Below, piece after piece: positions 24,333-36,030 of a stretch of 64,000 bases of DNA. Where the stretch lies: the NCBI GenBank assembly GCA_030272155.1, contig CP126192.1, positions 8,280,501-8,344,500 on the forward strand, written 5' to 3'. The DNA is from Tetradesmus obliquus. Its lineage: Eukaryota > Chlorophyta > Chlorophyceae > Sphaeropleales > Scenedesmaceae. The notes under the pieces were generated by a model. It saw only the letters and a list, made by a program, of their open reading frames with translations, did not search any database and had not been told where the DNA came from. How positions within the stretch are numbered: the first letter of the stretch is position 1; each line of letters opens with the position of its first letter. Made by a program: the position numbers and the translations under genes.

Positions 24333-26818
24333 AGTCAGCAGCGGATGCACGGTTCACGACATGAACCGGGTACCTTGAGCCCCCAGTCAGGACCAGGACG
24401 TGCTGAACTTCACAGCCTGCTGTGACAGGCTGTTACTGACAGCCTTCAAACCGGCGGGCGCCCCGCTCGAACATGTGCTGAAACTGGAATCCGGTCAACC
24501 TTTCACGAATCAAATAGTTTGTGACAATGAGTCAAACGAAGCGAGCCCTAGCAGTCGCCGCGAGAGCAGCACCAGCTCCAGCAGTGCTGAGGAACCTGCA
24601 CCATGTAGGCCTCTAATTCTGTCTCCGGACACATTACGCAACATTGTAGAGCGTCTCGAGCACTCTCAACTGCCTGCTGTCCGTCTAGCATGCCATGACT
24701 TGGCCAGAGCAGTTGACAGCCACACAGTCACAGCACTGTGCATCAAGCGCTGGGGAGCTAGCCCATTCACCGGCAACACCAAACGCCTGTTCAGCGTCAA
24801 CACCATTCAGCTGCTCACCAAGCCAGATTGGGACCACCTGGAGAAGCTGGCAGCAGGCCTGCAGCAGCTGCGCACGCTGCAGATACCCACGCATGTCAAC
24901 AGCAGGATTGGAGCAGCATGCGCAGCTGCGCTGACTGGGCTCACGCGTCTGGACCTAGGCACAAGTGGCAAGCAGGTGCCTGGCATTCCACTGCCCAAGC
25001 ATGGCACTGTGCAGCTGGCATGCCTCAAGGCAGCAAGCTTCAGCAGCAGCCACAGCAGCAAGCTCGCGGCCTCTGCAGGAAATGGCACCTTGCAGGACAT
25101 TGCTGCCTTTGCCCCAAACCTGGAGCAGCTATACTGCCAGTGCCTGGAGATTGATATCAGCAGCAGCAGCGCAGCAAACGGCAGCAATGTACTGCCGTAC
25201 TGCAGCCATTTTGGTGGGCAGGAGGTGCACATTGTGGGTGCTGCCAGCAAGGCTGCAGGAGGAGCAGCATTTGCAAAGGCGTTCCCAAAGCTGCGAGTCA
25301 TCAGCTGCCTGCCGCACACCATCAAGACTGCTGCGGAGCAGAAGCACCATGGCAAGTGGAGCGTGGCTCCTGGGGAGCTGCTGGCCCTGCGCAAATCCAT
25401 TCATGCAGGTAGGGGCTGCATGAAGGTCATGGTGTGCAAGTGTGAGCGTGGGAGTGACAGCAGGTCATGCTAGGCAGCAGGTCGAGCTAAGGATGTGTAA
25501 TGCTGCATGCATGGTTGTTGGGGGACAGGGGCAGCTAGTTTTTGTACTGTGCCCTCCTCCACTTGGTGTTTTAGCGCTGGCACCTACCTGCTGTCAGGCT
25601 GTGTTCAAGTGCGACTTCGTCAGCTTAACAAACCTGCTCTTCACACATTCGCCTTGCAGTTCGTGGCTGCGGCGCGCATGCTGCACGTGCCCTGGACAGC
25701 ACCCCAAGCAGCAGCAACAGCAGCAGCAGCAGCAGCAGCCGCGTGGCGCAGCTGGCAGCAGTGTCAATACACGCAGGCATGTCCAGCAGCAGCACACTGC
25801 TGGGTGTGGTGGGCCAGCTGCGGCAGGTGCAGCGGCTGGAGCTGCTGCTGGGTGCCCCCCTCAGCAGGTGCGGCGCAGCTGTTGTATGTCTGTTGAGGTC
25901 TTTAAGCACTTTCGACAGGAACTTAGGCTCGTGTAGATGTGCGTGGCAGCATGCATGCTATGCTGAGCAGAAAGCAAGCACTCCGGCAACCTTTTGAAAC
26001 AGCAGTGGAATAAGCAGTGCGAGTCCGACCTGTACGCTGCTACAGAAGCGAAGCTCTACTTGTCATCAACGTGACCGATATCATTTTCAAGGCGTGCACC
26101 TGGGTATCTGATGGTTGCACACAGTCTTCTTCATGAACAGACATGGTCTGCTGGTGTTTCCTGCAGGCATGGCCCATCCCCAACCCACAGGGCCTCATTC
26201 CTGCGCGACATGCAGTCCATCCTGCTGCAGCTGCCCCAGCTGCCGCTGCTGCAGCTGCTGGCGCTGCCTGCTGCGCTGCTGTGCAGCAGCTGCTGCAATG
26301 AGGGCCATGGAGCAGCAGCAGAGCATGCTGCGCTGCTGCAGACCCTGGAAGCAGTAGCCGGCTGCAGCAGCAGCCGGCTATTAGCACGGCTGATGAGTCA
26401 GCATCAGCAGCATGGTGCTGGTGGTGGTGGAGGAGGTGGTGGTGCTGCCGGCAGGGGTAGGAGCAGCAGCAGTGCTTTGCCGAGCTTGCAGCAGCTAGTG
26501 TTCGTAGATGCACAGTGGCCAGAGCACAGCGGCTGCTATGCAGAGGAATGCTGGCAGCATCCGCAGCAGCATCAGCAACGCATCGAGGAGAGGTTCCTGG
26601 CCCTGCAGCGGAGGCGGGAGCAGCAGCAGCTGCTGCAGCAACTGGATGGTGCACTAACAGGGAGTAATGTTGGCAGGGACTGCTGTGCTGCGCAGCGGGA
26701 CCAGCATGTGCAGCTGCAGCTGCATGTGGGCCTGGTGTACGGTGCTGGCCCTTGCCTGGACAACAGCAGCGGCTGTGGGGTGTGGGGCGTGTATGGCCTA
26801 GACGAGTTCAGCAAGTGA
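24333..26818 (+). CDS. F-box-like / leucine-rich protein; start uncertain
   Basis: Exons 25660-25867 and 26167-26818 join in phase to a first large exon ending at 25408. That first exon's open frame has no in-frame ATG before the conserved part. One workable start is the ATG at 24333 (MSQQRMHGSRHEP) spliced from about 24370 to the acceptor before 24441 (AFKPAGAPLEHV). Residues around 24605-24770 read as an F-box (LILSPDTLRNIVERLEHSQLP, then ACHDLARAVDS). Leu-spaced segments follow (LAAGLQQLRTLQIP, AALTGLTRLDLG, FAPNLEQLYCQCLEID), suggesting an LRR-type F-box adaptor of an SCF ubiquitin ligase. The C-terminal exon continues the Leu-rich pattern (LQLPQLPLLQLLALPAALL) with Gly- and Gln-rich inserts. 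A TGTAA near 27137 may be its polyadenylation signal. The F-box call is moderate. Confidence 0.65.
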
Positions 26819-28035
26819 GCCTTTTGTTTCTGCATTGCTGCCGCGGCACTGGCAATCCGCTGCAAGCGTGTGTAGTGGCTAGCAGGCTTTCAGTTGTTCA
26901 TCCAGCATGTGTACACATGTGTCTGACAACGAGTGAGGCTGAGTCGAGGGTTGATTCCAGATATTGGAAGTGGGGGCCCCACTTTAAGTTACTCGAAGTT
27001 GAAGTTTGTAGTTGTGCTGCATGACGTCCCCCCCAGGCTGGCCCAGCCCGTCTGTAGCCAGGCTGCCTGCAGCAGTGCTGCGCATCAGATCACTGTCTTG
27101 TAGTTGCGCAACAGCCAACTTGTGGGTCACAAGTTGCTGTAATGCAGAGTTGTCCCCTAGGCCTCGTCATCATGCTGTTACCATTGGAATCATAGCAACA
27201 GCAGCCACCGGCCACTGTAGCCAAATGAAGAGGCAGCACTGCTTCAAAGTGCATGCAAGCGCAGGCACTGCAATGCCTATGCAACCCTCAATGCAACTGT
27301 CTGTGCACATAATTGCCAGTGCGTAACAGAGAATCAGCACAACTGTGAGCCGCGCTGCTAGTCAGGCTGCAGCAGCTGCTGCGCAGCATATGCTGCTGCT
27401 ATATGTGCAACAGCAATACATCTTCAAGTAACAAGCGGCGCACGCAGCCATAACAAAGAGCACGCAGCGGCACAAAGCAAGCGCTACTGTCATGCCAAAT
27501 ACAGGCAGCAGTGATCAGCCGAACATTGTATACGATGCTGGATGTAGCCTACCGTACTGAGTACACCAACTATAGAACTAGCTCCTGATCAGTATCAGGG
27601 AGAACCCAGACCCCATAAAATCAGATGCGCTGCAAAATCACCCCAACTAGTGACTAGGTCTGTGCGCTGCCACAGCACAGCTAAAGCAGCTGGGCCGTGG
27701 CAAAGAGTGACCACAGCAGCAAGACGTACTAGATGCGCACCGCAACTTCCTGGATGCACACCACAGTAAGGCAGACGGAAACCGACCGCAGATACGTAGC
27801 ACAACTTCTGCCAAGTCAACATTCATAAGAAAGCGTCGGTCTGTGCGATTGAGTGGACTGATTTTGATGATGAATTGGTGAACAGACAACGAACACTGGA
27901 AGCTGCAGAGTCAACAGTATGAAGCAGCAGTCATTCGGTCTGGTGCACGCTGCAGTAAAGACACACTTCAGGTTATCATGTGCTGCCACCCGCTCTCTGC
28001 ACTGTCAGCGCAAGCACGCACTACAACAACTACTA
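26819..28035. other. Convergent intergenic region, no supported gene
   Basis: This stretch lies between the stops of the plus-strand F-box-like gene and the minus-strand kinase gene, so it holds two 3' flanks. The open frames near 27595-27890 lack domain features. I see no RNA gene or mobile element. Confidence 0.45.
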
Positions 28036-28093
28036 CTAAGCAGCAGCTACCACTGCTGGCTGCACAGCCGCCACAGCTGGTGCCTCCTGCATG

Positions 28094-28128
<35 letters not shown>

Positions 28129-28775
28129 GGGCACACTACTGCTCTCCGCCTGCTCCTGCTGCTGTGCCTGCTGCTGCTGCTCCTCTCGCTGCTGCTGCTG
28201 CTCCTCTCGCTGCTGCTGCTGCTGCACCTGCTGCTGCTGCTGCCGCATTGAGGGCTGTGCCAGCCGCAGCCGCTGCTCTAGTTTCAGACCCTTCCCAACA
28301 GTCTCTGCTGCTTTTGCCATGGCCTCAAAGGCCTCCAGCCTCCGAGTGACCTCATCTTGAGGCAGCCCGCGGTCCGTGCCCTCACACACGGCCGTCTCCC
28401 GCAGCGCCTGCTGCTCCTGCAGCACGTCCAGCGCGGCCTGGCAGCAGCAGCAACAGCAGTACGAAGCAAACATCAAATGACAGGTCGCATTGGGCGGGTT
28501 TGTGATCAAGATATGCAGCGCCTGCTGCTCCTGCAGCACGTCCAGCGCGGCCTGGCAGCAGCAGCAACAGCAGTACGAAGCAAACATCAAATGACAGGTC
28601 GCATTGGGCGGGTTTGTGATCAAGATATGCAGCGCCTGCTGCTCCTGCAGCACGTCCAGCGCAGCCTGGCAGCAGCAGCAGCAGCACGAAGCAAACATCA
28701 AATGACAGGTCGCATTTGGCAGGCTTGTGATCAAGATATGCAGCGCCTGCTGCTCCTGCAGCACGTCCAGCGCAG

Positions 28776-28811
<36 letters not shown>

Positions 28812-30446
28812 TGCAGCGGCGTCAGCGAGGAATGACTTACAAAGATGGCAAGCATTGCTCGGCAGGCTCCGGTAACTTAACTGACGCGAATGTTGAGTGT
28901 GAACACCCACGCGCAGCTCATTCATTCATTCATTCATTCATTCATTCAAAGCAAACCCAGCCAATCTCACACAAAACAGTCTGTACAGCAAGTACAGAAG
29001 CAAACCCCCACCATGACCTCACCTGCAGCTTGGGTGGCAGCGGCAGGTTGATCCACTGGCTGCTGCACACATCCTCCAAGCTTGCTCGCTTCAGCGTGTC
29101 AGGCTCCAGCATGGTGTCTAGTCAAAGCAGCAAATGCTGAGCTATCAAGGCCACAGAGCAAATCCTTGGCTGCAACGGCAAGCTAGCACGGTTCACGGCA
29201 TCTGCAACACCTCACCCAGCTGACCTCGCACCAAATGAGGTTAAGAATTCAACAAGCAGACAAACGCAGGCGTCCGAGACGCACCTGCAGCTTGGGCGGC
29301 AGCGGCAGGTTGACCCACTGGCTGCTGCACACGTGCTCCAGGCTAGCTCTTTTCAGCGTGTCAGGCTCCAGCATGGTGTCTAATAAAGCAGCCAGCGGCT
29401 CGCTCAGCCGCGCTGCTTTTGAGGTGGCGTCGCGCCAGTGCACACCCTCCACGTTCTCAAGCGTGTACAGCTTGCGCATGGCTTCAAGAGGGGGCAGCCT
29501 GCGGGCAAACATGAAACAGTTTACAAACCCACTTCATTTTACACGCTGTTGTTGAGAATGTTAGCGGAATGTACAGCTTGCGCATCGCCCTCAGCGGGGC
29601 ACACTGCACGCCACAGTTGTACAGCAAGACGGGTTGCAGCACCAAGCCAATGCGTGATGTGCGCCAGCAACACAACCCATCACCTGAAAGGTGCGCACCC
29701 AGCATGCAGCATCACTGCTCACCGCGCCGCGTAGGTGTCGTAGTGCCAGGGCATCGTGTGCAGCAGCATCACCACCAGCATCACACCCGCAGAGTAAACG
29801 TCCGCCTTCACGCCGTCATACGGCCTGCTGACGCTCTTATCTGAAGCAAAGAAGCCTTCCATAATCTCTGGGCACATGTAGCCTGGCGTGCCTGCCAGTG
29901 TCTCGAAGACTGGCTCTTCTTTGCCTGCCCAGGTGTGCGCCTGCAGACATTGCAGACAGTACGCAGGTACTCAGCAGCAGGGTGGTACGGTCGGCACATG
30001 TAGCCAGGTGTGCCTGCAAGCGTTTCAAACACTGGCTCTTCTTTGCCTGCCCAGGTGTGCGCCTGCGTGTGTACAAACAGAGCATGCCCAACTGTTGAAG
30101 CCAAAGACAGCTGCCAGCAGACTCCATGATCTCTGGGCACATGTAGCCGGGCGTGCCTGCAAGTGTTTCAAACATTGGCTCTTATTTGCCCGCCCACGTG
30201 TGCGCCTGCAGGCCATAGCAGCAACGCGCAGCAACATTTTGATGCAAGAAGCCAAATTGATGCCAGCAGCAGTGACACCAGCGGAGGCCTGGGCAGGGAG
30301 AGGTACACTGCAGTGAGTGCTGCGTCGGACCGCATCTGTTTGCTAGCCACCACCAGCAGCGGCTGCTGCGGCTGCGCTGCTGCTCATGCACTGTGCACGC
30401 CCCGCAGCCATCCCTCACACTCACGCTCGCTGCCTGTGCATCGACA

Positions 30447-30478
<32 letters not shown>

Positions 30479-33080
30479 CCCAGCCTCACTCACCAGGCTG
30501 AAGTCGCACAGCTTGAGGAAGGGCGAACAGTTGTAATGACAGCATGACGGCAGCAGCAGCAGCACCAGCATACTGGCAGCAGCAGCAGCAGCAGCATCAA
30601 AAAATTCCGCACTCACCAGGCCGAAGTCGCACAGCTTGAGGAAGGGCGGGCGCGTGGCGGTGATGAGCGCGTTGGCGGGCTTGATGTCGCGGTACACCAC
30701 CTGCTGCTCGTGGCTGCAGAAACATGTGCAGTGGCAGCGGCAGTGGCAGACTCAGGTCTTGGTTGACCGGAAAGCCTTGTCGATGTCTTGGGTCGAGTTT
30801 GCAGAATGTCACACAAAGTTAGCAGTGCAACGCTGCTGTGACAGCAACTCAGAGAGATATCACGTTATGTGACAGCAGCAATAAGGCGACTCCTTATCCT
30901 GGGCACAATCAAACACACACCAGTAGCGGATGGCTGCCAGCAGCTGCTTGAAGAAGTAGCGGGCCACATCCTCATCCATCTTGTTGCGCACCAGGTAGTC
31001 GCTCAGGCTGCCGCCTGCAGGCATGAGGTGGCACACAAAAGTCAGGGCAATAGGGTTTTTGCACTTAAGTTTTGCATGCAACAGTTGCCACGTCGTCGTC
31101 CATCTAGTTGCACGCCAGGTAGTCAGGCAGACTGCCGCCTGCAGGCATGAGGCGGTGAATGCGCGTACAACACAGTCAATGATCTGCGGATAAGCTGGCA
31201 TACAACAGTGGTGGGTGGCGTCCTCGCGTATCTTTTTGGGCATCAGCCAGTCAGAGAGGCTGCCGCGAAACTCATATTCCTGTACCTGACACATGAACGA
31301 AAATGCGCACACCTGGCACGTATTCTGTGATGAAGGCCAGGTGCCTGCTGGTCAGCACAATCTCCAGCGGCCGCACAATGTTGATGTGCCCCGCGCCTAG
31401 CCGAGCAAGCATGCGGCCTTCACGCGCCACCATGGCCAGCCGCCACGCAGGAGGGCCCCTGCAGTGGCAGACAATGAGTGTCTGGCTGAGGTTAAAAAGG
31501 ACATGTCACATCAGCCGAGCATGTGACAGGCAAGCATGCGGCCTTCACGCGCCACCATGGCCAGCCGCCACGCGGGCGGGCCCTGCAGCGGCAGGATAAG
31601 GATGCATGCTTGTGTTTAGTTGCGTTGTTGAGATCTGTCACTGCAGTCAACTCTTGAGCGGTTGCCGCCTCTTGGCACATGTGCGCGCACGTGCACATGC
31701 GGCTACGCTGCAAGGCGACGACTGCCATGAAACCTGCGCTGCTGCTGCTGGCGCTGCTGCTGCTGCTGCTGCTGCTGGATGCTGAGCTGTGAGAGGGAGC
31801 TCTTGCTGCTCTTTTGCAGCAACCATGGTGCTGCCACTTCACCACCCTGCCATCGCATCATGTATGCAACAGCAAGGTGGAGCTGCTGCTGCCCATGCAC
31901 TGCATGCTGCATATCAAAATGTGCTGTTGCCTGACCCTGCTAAGCATGTGTAACTGTCTTGTGCACCGTCATACTGCTTCCAGGAGGAGCCTGCTGCAAG
32001 CATACATGACCAGGATCAAAGCTGCTGCCACAACTGCCAAGCACGGCATCCTCAACACAGCTGCGTCTCCAAGTACAAAGGTATCCCAGCATGCTTGCTG
32101 TGGCTGGTAGAACCCTCTGCCGCTAGTTGCTGTCTCTTGCTAGCCTGCAACATGTGTTGAATGCTGTTTTGAATGCCTGCTGTTATGCTGCTCACACTTG
32201 CAATGAACCTTGGGCAAGGGTCCAGATTGTGCAACGGCTGCTGTGGCATCTGCACACCTGCCACATGTGCTATGACAATGTCCAAAAGAGGCGCCTGCTG
32301 TGTTACTGTCCTGCTTGTCCTCATCCTACTGCAGGTAGCACCAAGTTCCTGCCACTGAACAACTGCTGGCATCTGCGGAGCTTTGCCGCCCACCTTGGAA
32401 CCAGCTTCACTGCCACCATGCAGTTGCGCTGCTCGTCTGTGCACATCCACACATCGCCCTCCGTGCCCTGCAGCAGACACATCACATGCAAGCAGGATTC
32501 ATGCCAGCTGCTAAATGTACATATATTGCAGCTGCTGTCATGCAGGAATTCACCAGGTTGCTACTGTCAGGGTGGCCCCCGCGGCTGCTCCTGGGCTCAA
32601 TAAGGCGCAATGCTCCGTAATTGCAAGGAAGCCAGAGACATGCAGCGCCTAGGGACTGCACAATTGCATGGAGCCCCTCCTGTATGCTGACACGCATCTG
32701 CTGCTGCAAGCAGCTAGCTGGTACCAAGCTGGGCAACGTGTGCTGTTTGTCTGCGCACATGAAGAGTGGGGCTTGGGGCTTCCTTGCCATAGTTGCCCAG
32801 TTACTGCTGCTGCTGCTGCTGCTGCTGACACAGACTAGCAGGTGCAGGATGCTGTACAGTGCTGCCATGTGGGCGTTTGCAAGCGAGACTGACGCAATGA
32901 CTCAGCGTTGTTGAGTCATCTGCGGCGTTTTCAGGCATCTGGCAAAGAATGTGCTGAATTGCAGGCTCACAGCAGACTTGCTGCTCTCACCTTGCCTAGC
33001 CTCTTGACAAACTTATACTGGGGAGGCAGGCCCAGGCTATGTCCGAAGAACTTTGCCAGCACCCCCAGCAAGAAATCCAT
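28036..33080 (-). CDS. Ser/Thr protein kinase (CAMK/SnRK-like), 444 aa, with YRD in place of HRD
   Basis: Eight exons close in frame: 33080-32991, 32467-32394, 31458-31313, 31014-30921, 30713-30617, 29940-29723, 29498-29285, 28437-28036. The protein starts MDFLLGVLAKFF. Kinase motifs are in order: Gly loop GKGTEGDV (30-36), VAVK with the ATP-binding Lys at 51, the C-helix segment AREGRMLARLG, catalytic loop VVYRDIKPAN with Asp144 and Asn149, DFG at 164-166, GTPGYMCPE, and DVYSAGV. The HRD His is replaced by Tyr. The C-terminus is a Gln/Glu/Ala-rich, probably coiled-coil or disordered tail (AEQRLRLAQ-like, then REEQQQQ runs). All residues needed for catalysis are present, so activity is likely. 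Substrate and pathway are unknown. The introns carry several partial copies of adjoining exons, described separately. Confidence 0.85.
28404..28812 (-). repeat. Tandem array of kinase exon 8 starts (4 copies, ~111-114 bp)
   Basis: The 5' edge of exon 8 (acceptor plus QAALDVLQEQQAL) is present at 28404-28440 as the real exon. It recurs three more times upstream in transcript order, near 28518, 28632 and 28743, with CAG tracts and a shared intron segment between copies. Copies two to four run into intron sequence instead of continuing the exon. The two central units are nearly identical, which suggests recent duplication. Confidence 0.9.
29990..30210 (-). repeat. Two upstream partial copies of kinase exon 6
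   Basis: The start of exon 6 (HTWAGKEEPVFETLAGTPGYMC) recurs at about 29990-30060 and 30120-30205. Each copy is preceded by the CTGCAG-type acceptor. The first copy breaks after GTPGYMC. The second keeps CPEIMES, then runs into intron. The true exon is 29940-29723, the last in transcript order. Confidence 0.85.
31085..31270 (-). repeat. Two upstream partial copies of kinase exon 4
   Basis: The segment GGSLSDYLVRNKMDEDVA of exon 4 (31014-30921) recurs as a degenerate GSLSDWLMPKKIREDA near 31212-31265 and as a stop-containing copy near 31087-31145. A copy of the exon 3 start (PPAWRLAMVAREGRML) lies at 31535-31590. The copies are more diverged than those of exons 6 and 8, so they are probably older. 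Confidence 0.8.
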
Positions 33081-34355
33081 GGCTGCAGCTGCGTGCAGGG
33101 CCCGCTAGGCTGCTGGCAAGGGCCACCCGTGGCCGTGCCTGACCTCAGGCAGGTTACAGCCACCAGCACTGCAGCTGCTTTCAGGCAATTGAGGAAGTTC
33201 TCACACTCTATCAGATAACAACAAGGGTTGTTGATTGCCGCAGTTTCGGATGGATCGCGGCCGTGGAAAAAATCACAGACGGGTCTCGGGCACAGGATTC
33301 GATAGCTGGAGGGGAAAAGATTGCAAGAAAGTGTGAATCACCGCAGCTAGGGCTGCGAAGATGCGTTACATTTGGCAAGATGCTCTGCTGGAAGCCCTGC
33401 GGACTTTGTTTCGTTCCCGGTGGTGCAGCCGCAATCAATGGACGTTTTGATTGATTTGGACGCAAAAAGTATGTCAGAACAGTTTGCAAGCGGCCTCGCA
33501 GTTTCTGCTTGCGCTGCGATTCAAACCAACAGACCCTGAGAGCTGCTGTGTGAACTCCGACAGGCAGCATACTTTCAAGCTCGAGTTGCAGGTGCCGGAC
33601 TATGAAGCAGCAGGAGAATTACTTACAATCATGTCACGCGTACGGGCATGGGCAAGGAAAACACACAGCAATCAGTGCGTGCACGTGCAATTCATCTGCA
33701 GAGCTGCTCAACTGCGCAGCTGCGCGCACCTGCAGGTGGTACGTCATGCTGCATGACATACCACCTGCACCATTCCAATAGTAATGTTGAATTAATTGCC
33801 CTGTACTGGACTGGCAGTGCTGCTGCCCCCATATGGACCATGAGGGGTTGCAATGCAAGCCTTGGCCCAAGGCCGGGCCGGCCGCAGATCATCTGCAGCT
33901 GCCCTGGGCGCCCCAGGGCCCTGCCGGCAGCAGCCCAACGACCAACTCATATAGCTAATGCATGTATCAGCAACACTATTTGCAGCTCACACTCAGCTGG
34001 CTGCACTGTTTACTACAATAATGTCAAACAGCACACATTGTTTGCAGCTTGTCACCATCAAGTGCTCAGCAACAAGACCCCGCTGCGCAAAAGCCACCTT
34101 GAGCAATGTCATTGTCATCAAGATGACTCAGCTGAAACCTCTGCACGGCTACTGGTTGTCCCTTGGGCCACCCGACATGGCACTTGTGCTGCCCAGCGCT
34201 ACCCATGGCCATGGCTGCACCGCTCTGCACACCTGCACACCAGCAGCGCCCGCGCCTGCGGTCTCGATGCCAATCTTGACACCACAAGAAGATCTTTACA
34301 CCTCCCCCATCCCCCCCTCTAGTTTAGAAAAGGGCCGCGCCGCATGTATTAGAGT
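33081..34355. other. Intergenic, 5' flank of the kinase gene; no supported gene
   Basis: Open frames near 33438-33756 were considered and not accepted. The stretch includes a perfect-but-one hairpin at 33731-33769. The kinase promoter should lie in the first few hundred bases, but I cannot assign elements. Confidence 0.4.
33731..33769. repeat. Inverted repeat, 18-bp arms with a 3-base loop
   Basis: The arms read TGCAGGTGGTACGTCATG and CATGACATACCACCTGCA, with one mismatch and a 3-base CTG loop. No T-run follows and no gene ends here, so it is not obviously a terminator. Function is unknown. Confidence 0.7.
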
Positions 34356-34359
34356 CAAG

Positions 34360-34910
34360 TGCAGTGGTGCCACGGCGCCAGCATCCATACACCAAGTGCT
34401 GTTCATCCAGAGCGCAGGATCCCACACATCAAAATCTATGTGCTGTACTGCTGGCTCACATGGTGCACAGATGATCTTGATGTGCTGCACTGCCAGGGCA
34501 CAGAGTCCCACGCATCCGATGTGACTGAGTCAACGTCAAGTGTTGTACTACCAGAGCACAGCGGTTCAAATGTCGTTGTCAAGTGTTGTAGTACCAGGGC
34601 ACAGTGGCCCACATAGCAGCATCAATTGCTGTGCTGCCATGGCACAACTGCCCACATAACAGTGTTTACATTATGCACTGCCAGGGCACAATGGCCGACA
34701 TATCAGTGTATGCTTAGGCCTATCATATGAACATGCATGCTGTAATACCAAGGCACAGCGCCCCACATACCTGTGCAAGTGCTGTGCTACCAGGGCACAA
34801 TGGCCCACATGTTTGGTGTCACGTAATGTACCTGCCAAGGCAAAGGGGCCCACACATTAGTGTCTGGGGATGTGCTGCCAGGGCACATCGGCCCATTGAC
34901 CAATCCACAC
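34360..34910. repeat. Degenerate minisatellite, ~55-70 bp period
   Basis: A core of the form CCAGGGCACAATGGCCCACAT, followed by a variable A/T-richer part, recurs about ten times. Clear copies lie near 34490, 34550, 34590, 34640, 34680, 34750, 34790, 34840 and 34880. The copies are diverged, so the array is old. It directly precedes the telomere-like repeats. Confidence 0.75.
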
Positions 34911-34987
34911 CAATTTCAGCTGCTGCGCTTCCATGGCGGCCGTGCCAGCACACCACCACAGGGGACCCAGACGGCCGAGCAGTGGCC

Positions 34988-35123
34988 CAGGGTTAGGGTT
35001 GGGGTTTTAGGTGGCTAGGGTGATGGTTTAGCTCCGCTCGCATTGCCGCACTACGACCTTAAACCCTAAACCCTCACCTGCACGCATCACCTAAACCAAA
35101 CCCTGCACCCTGAACCCTAAATC
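34988..35123. repeat. Head-to-head interstitial telomere-like repeats
   Basis: A G-rich block (34988-35030: GGGTTAGGGTTGGGGTTTTAGG and related, degenerate) is followed by a C-rich block (35058-35123: TTAAACCCTAAACCCT, then CCTAAACC and GAACCCTAAAT). The C-rich block matches the plant/green-algal TTTAGGG telomere repeat read on the other strand. G-strand followed by C-strand is the orientation expected when two chromosome ends join. Confidence 0.7.
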
Positions 35124-36030
35124 AGACCCAGAAGGGGCCACGTCTAATGCTTTTGCTGGGGGCCTGTGCTTGCCCTTCTGCTGCTGGCTGGCTGCAGATT
35201 TGCTGTACAGCATGGACACATGTGTGGCGACAGATAAGACCTGTTGCTTGCTTCACCGCCAGTCTGCAAAACAGCACCGCATCTCCGTTTGTGAATCACT
35301 TTAATGCTACGTATCAGCTCTTTGTCCGATTAGCTCAAGTGTATGCTGATCATGAGCACTGCTGTGCTGAGCTGCAGCTGCAGCTGCTGTTCTTGTAGGG
35401 AGTTTGACCAGTGAACGAGCTAGGCTGGACCAAGGAACGAAACGTTCGGCTTTTGCATTCTCATGCGATGCAATAGTTTGTTTTAATCCATCGATGCTTG
35501 TTTGATGAAAGGCGCGTGCCACGTGCAGTGCACCGAAGGTTCACGTCAAGCTACCCAGCAGGCAGGTGTGGCGATAGCGTGAGCTCAGCCAGAACACGAA
35601 CGTAGGTTTAATAGTGCATTTTAAGTGTTTGACAGTAGTCGCGACGCTAAAGCGCACTTGGCGACTTGGCAGGAGTGGCAGGACGGGGCAGCTAGTGGCA
35701 GGATGGCAGGATGGCAGGAATGGCGGGAACAGCAGAGTGGTCGGCTCGGGGTGCTGGGCGGCAGCCGTCGGCAGTATGGCAGGAGCGTTGTACTACAGCT
35801 TTAGAGGATTCCTGTTGAGCTGTTGGCAGTGCTGGTCCGTCCTGCTGCCCCCTTCCTGCCATGGGCCAGTGTGGTACCACACCACCGGCGCTGGCAGGAT
35901 CCTGCTGAATGGGTAGCAAAATCCTGCCCGCTGTCCTGCCACTAACTGCCGCACCTGGCAGTAATTCCTGTATACTGCCGACTATATGTGGCCCCCGGTT
36001 GAAGCCAGCTCCAGTGCAGATTCGAACTGT
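35124..36030. other. Gene-free stretch with a GGCAGGA-type minisatellite
   Basis: No coding region is supported. Between about 35660 and 35950 the plus strand is built from degenerate GGCAGGAtgGCAGGA units (clearest at 35695-35735). It is probably simple-sequence expansion. Confidence 0.5.

Noticed and set aside
27595..27889. Minus-strand frames between the F-box-like and kinase genes
   Set aside because: No ATG-supported conserved sequence; the region is a convergent 3' flank.
33438..33756. Possible small plus-strand gene (MDVLIDLDAKSMSEQF and an alternative frame)
   Set aside because: Frames are short, end quickly and show no family resemblance or clear splice sites.
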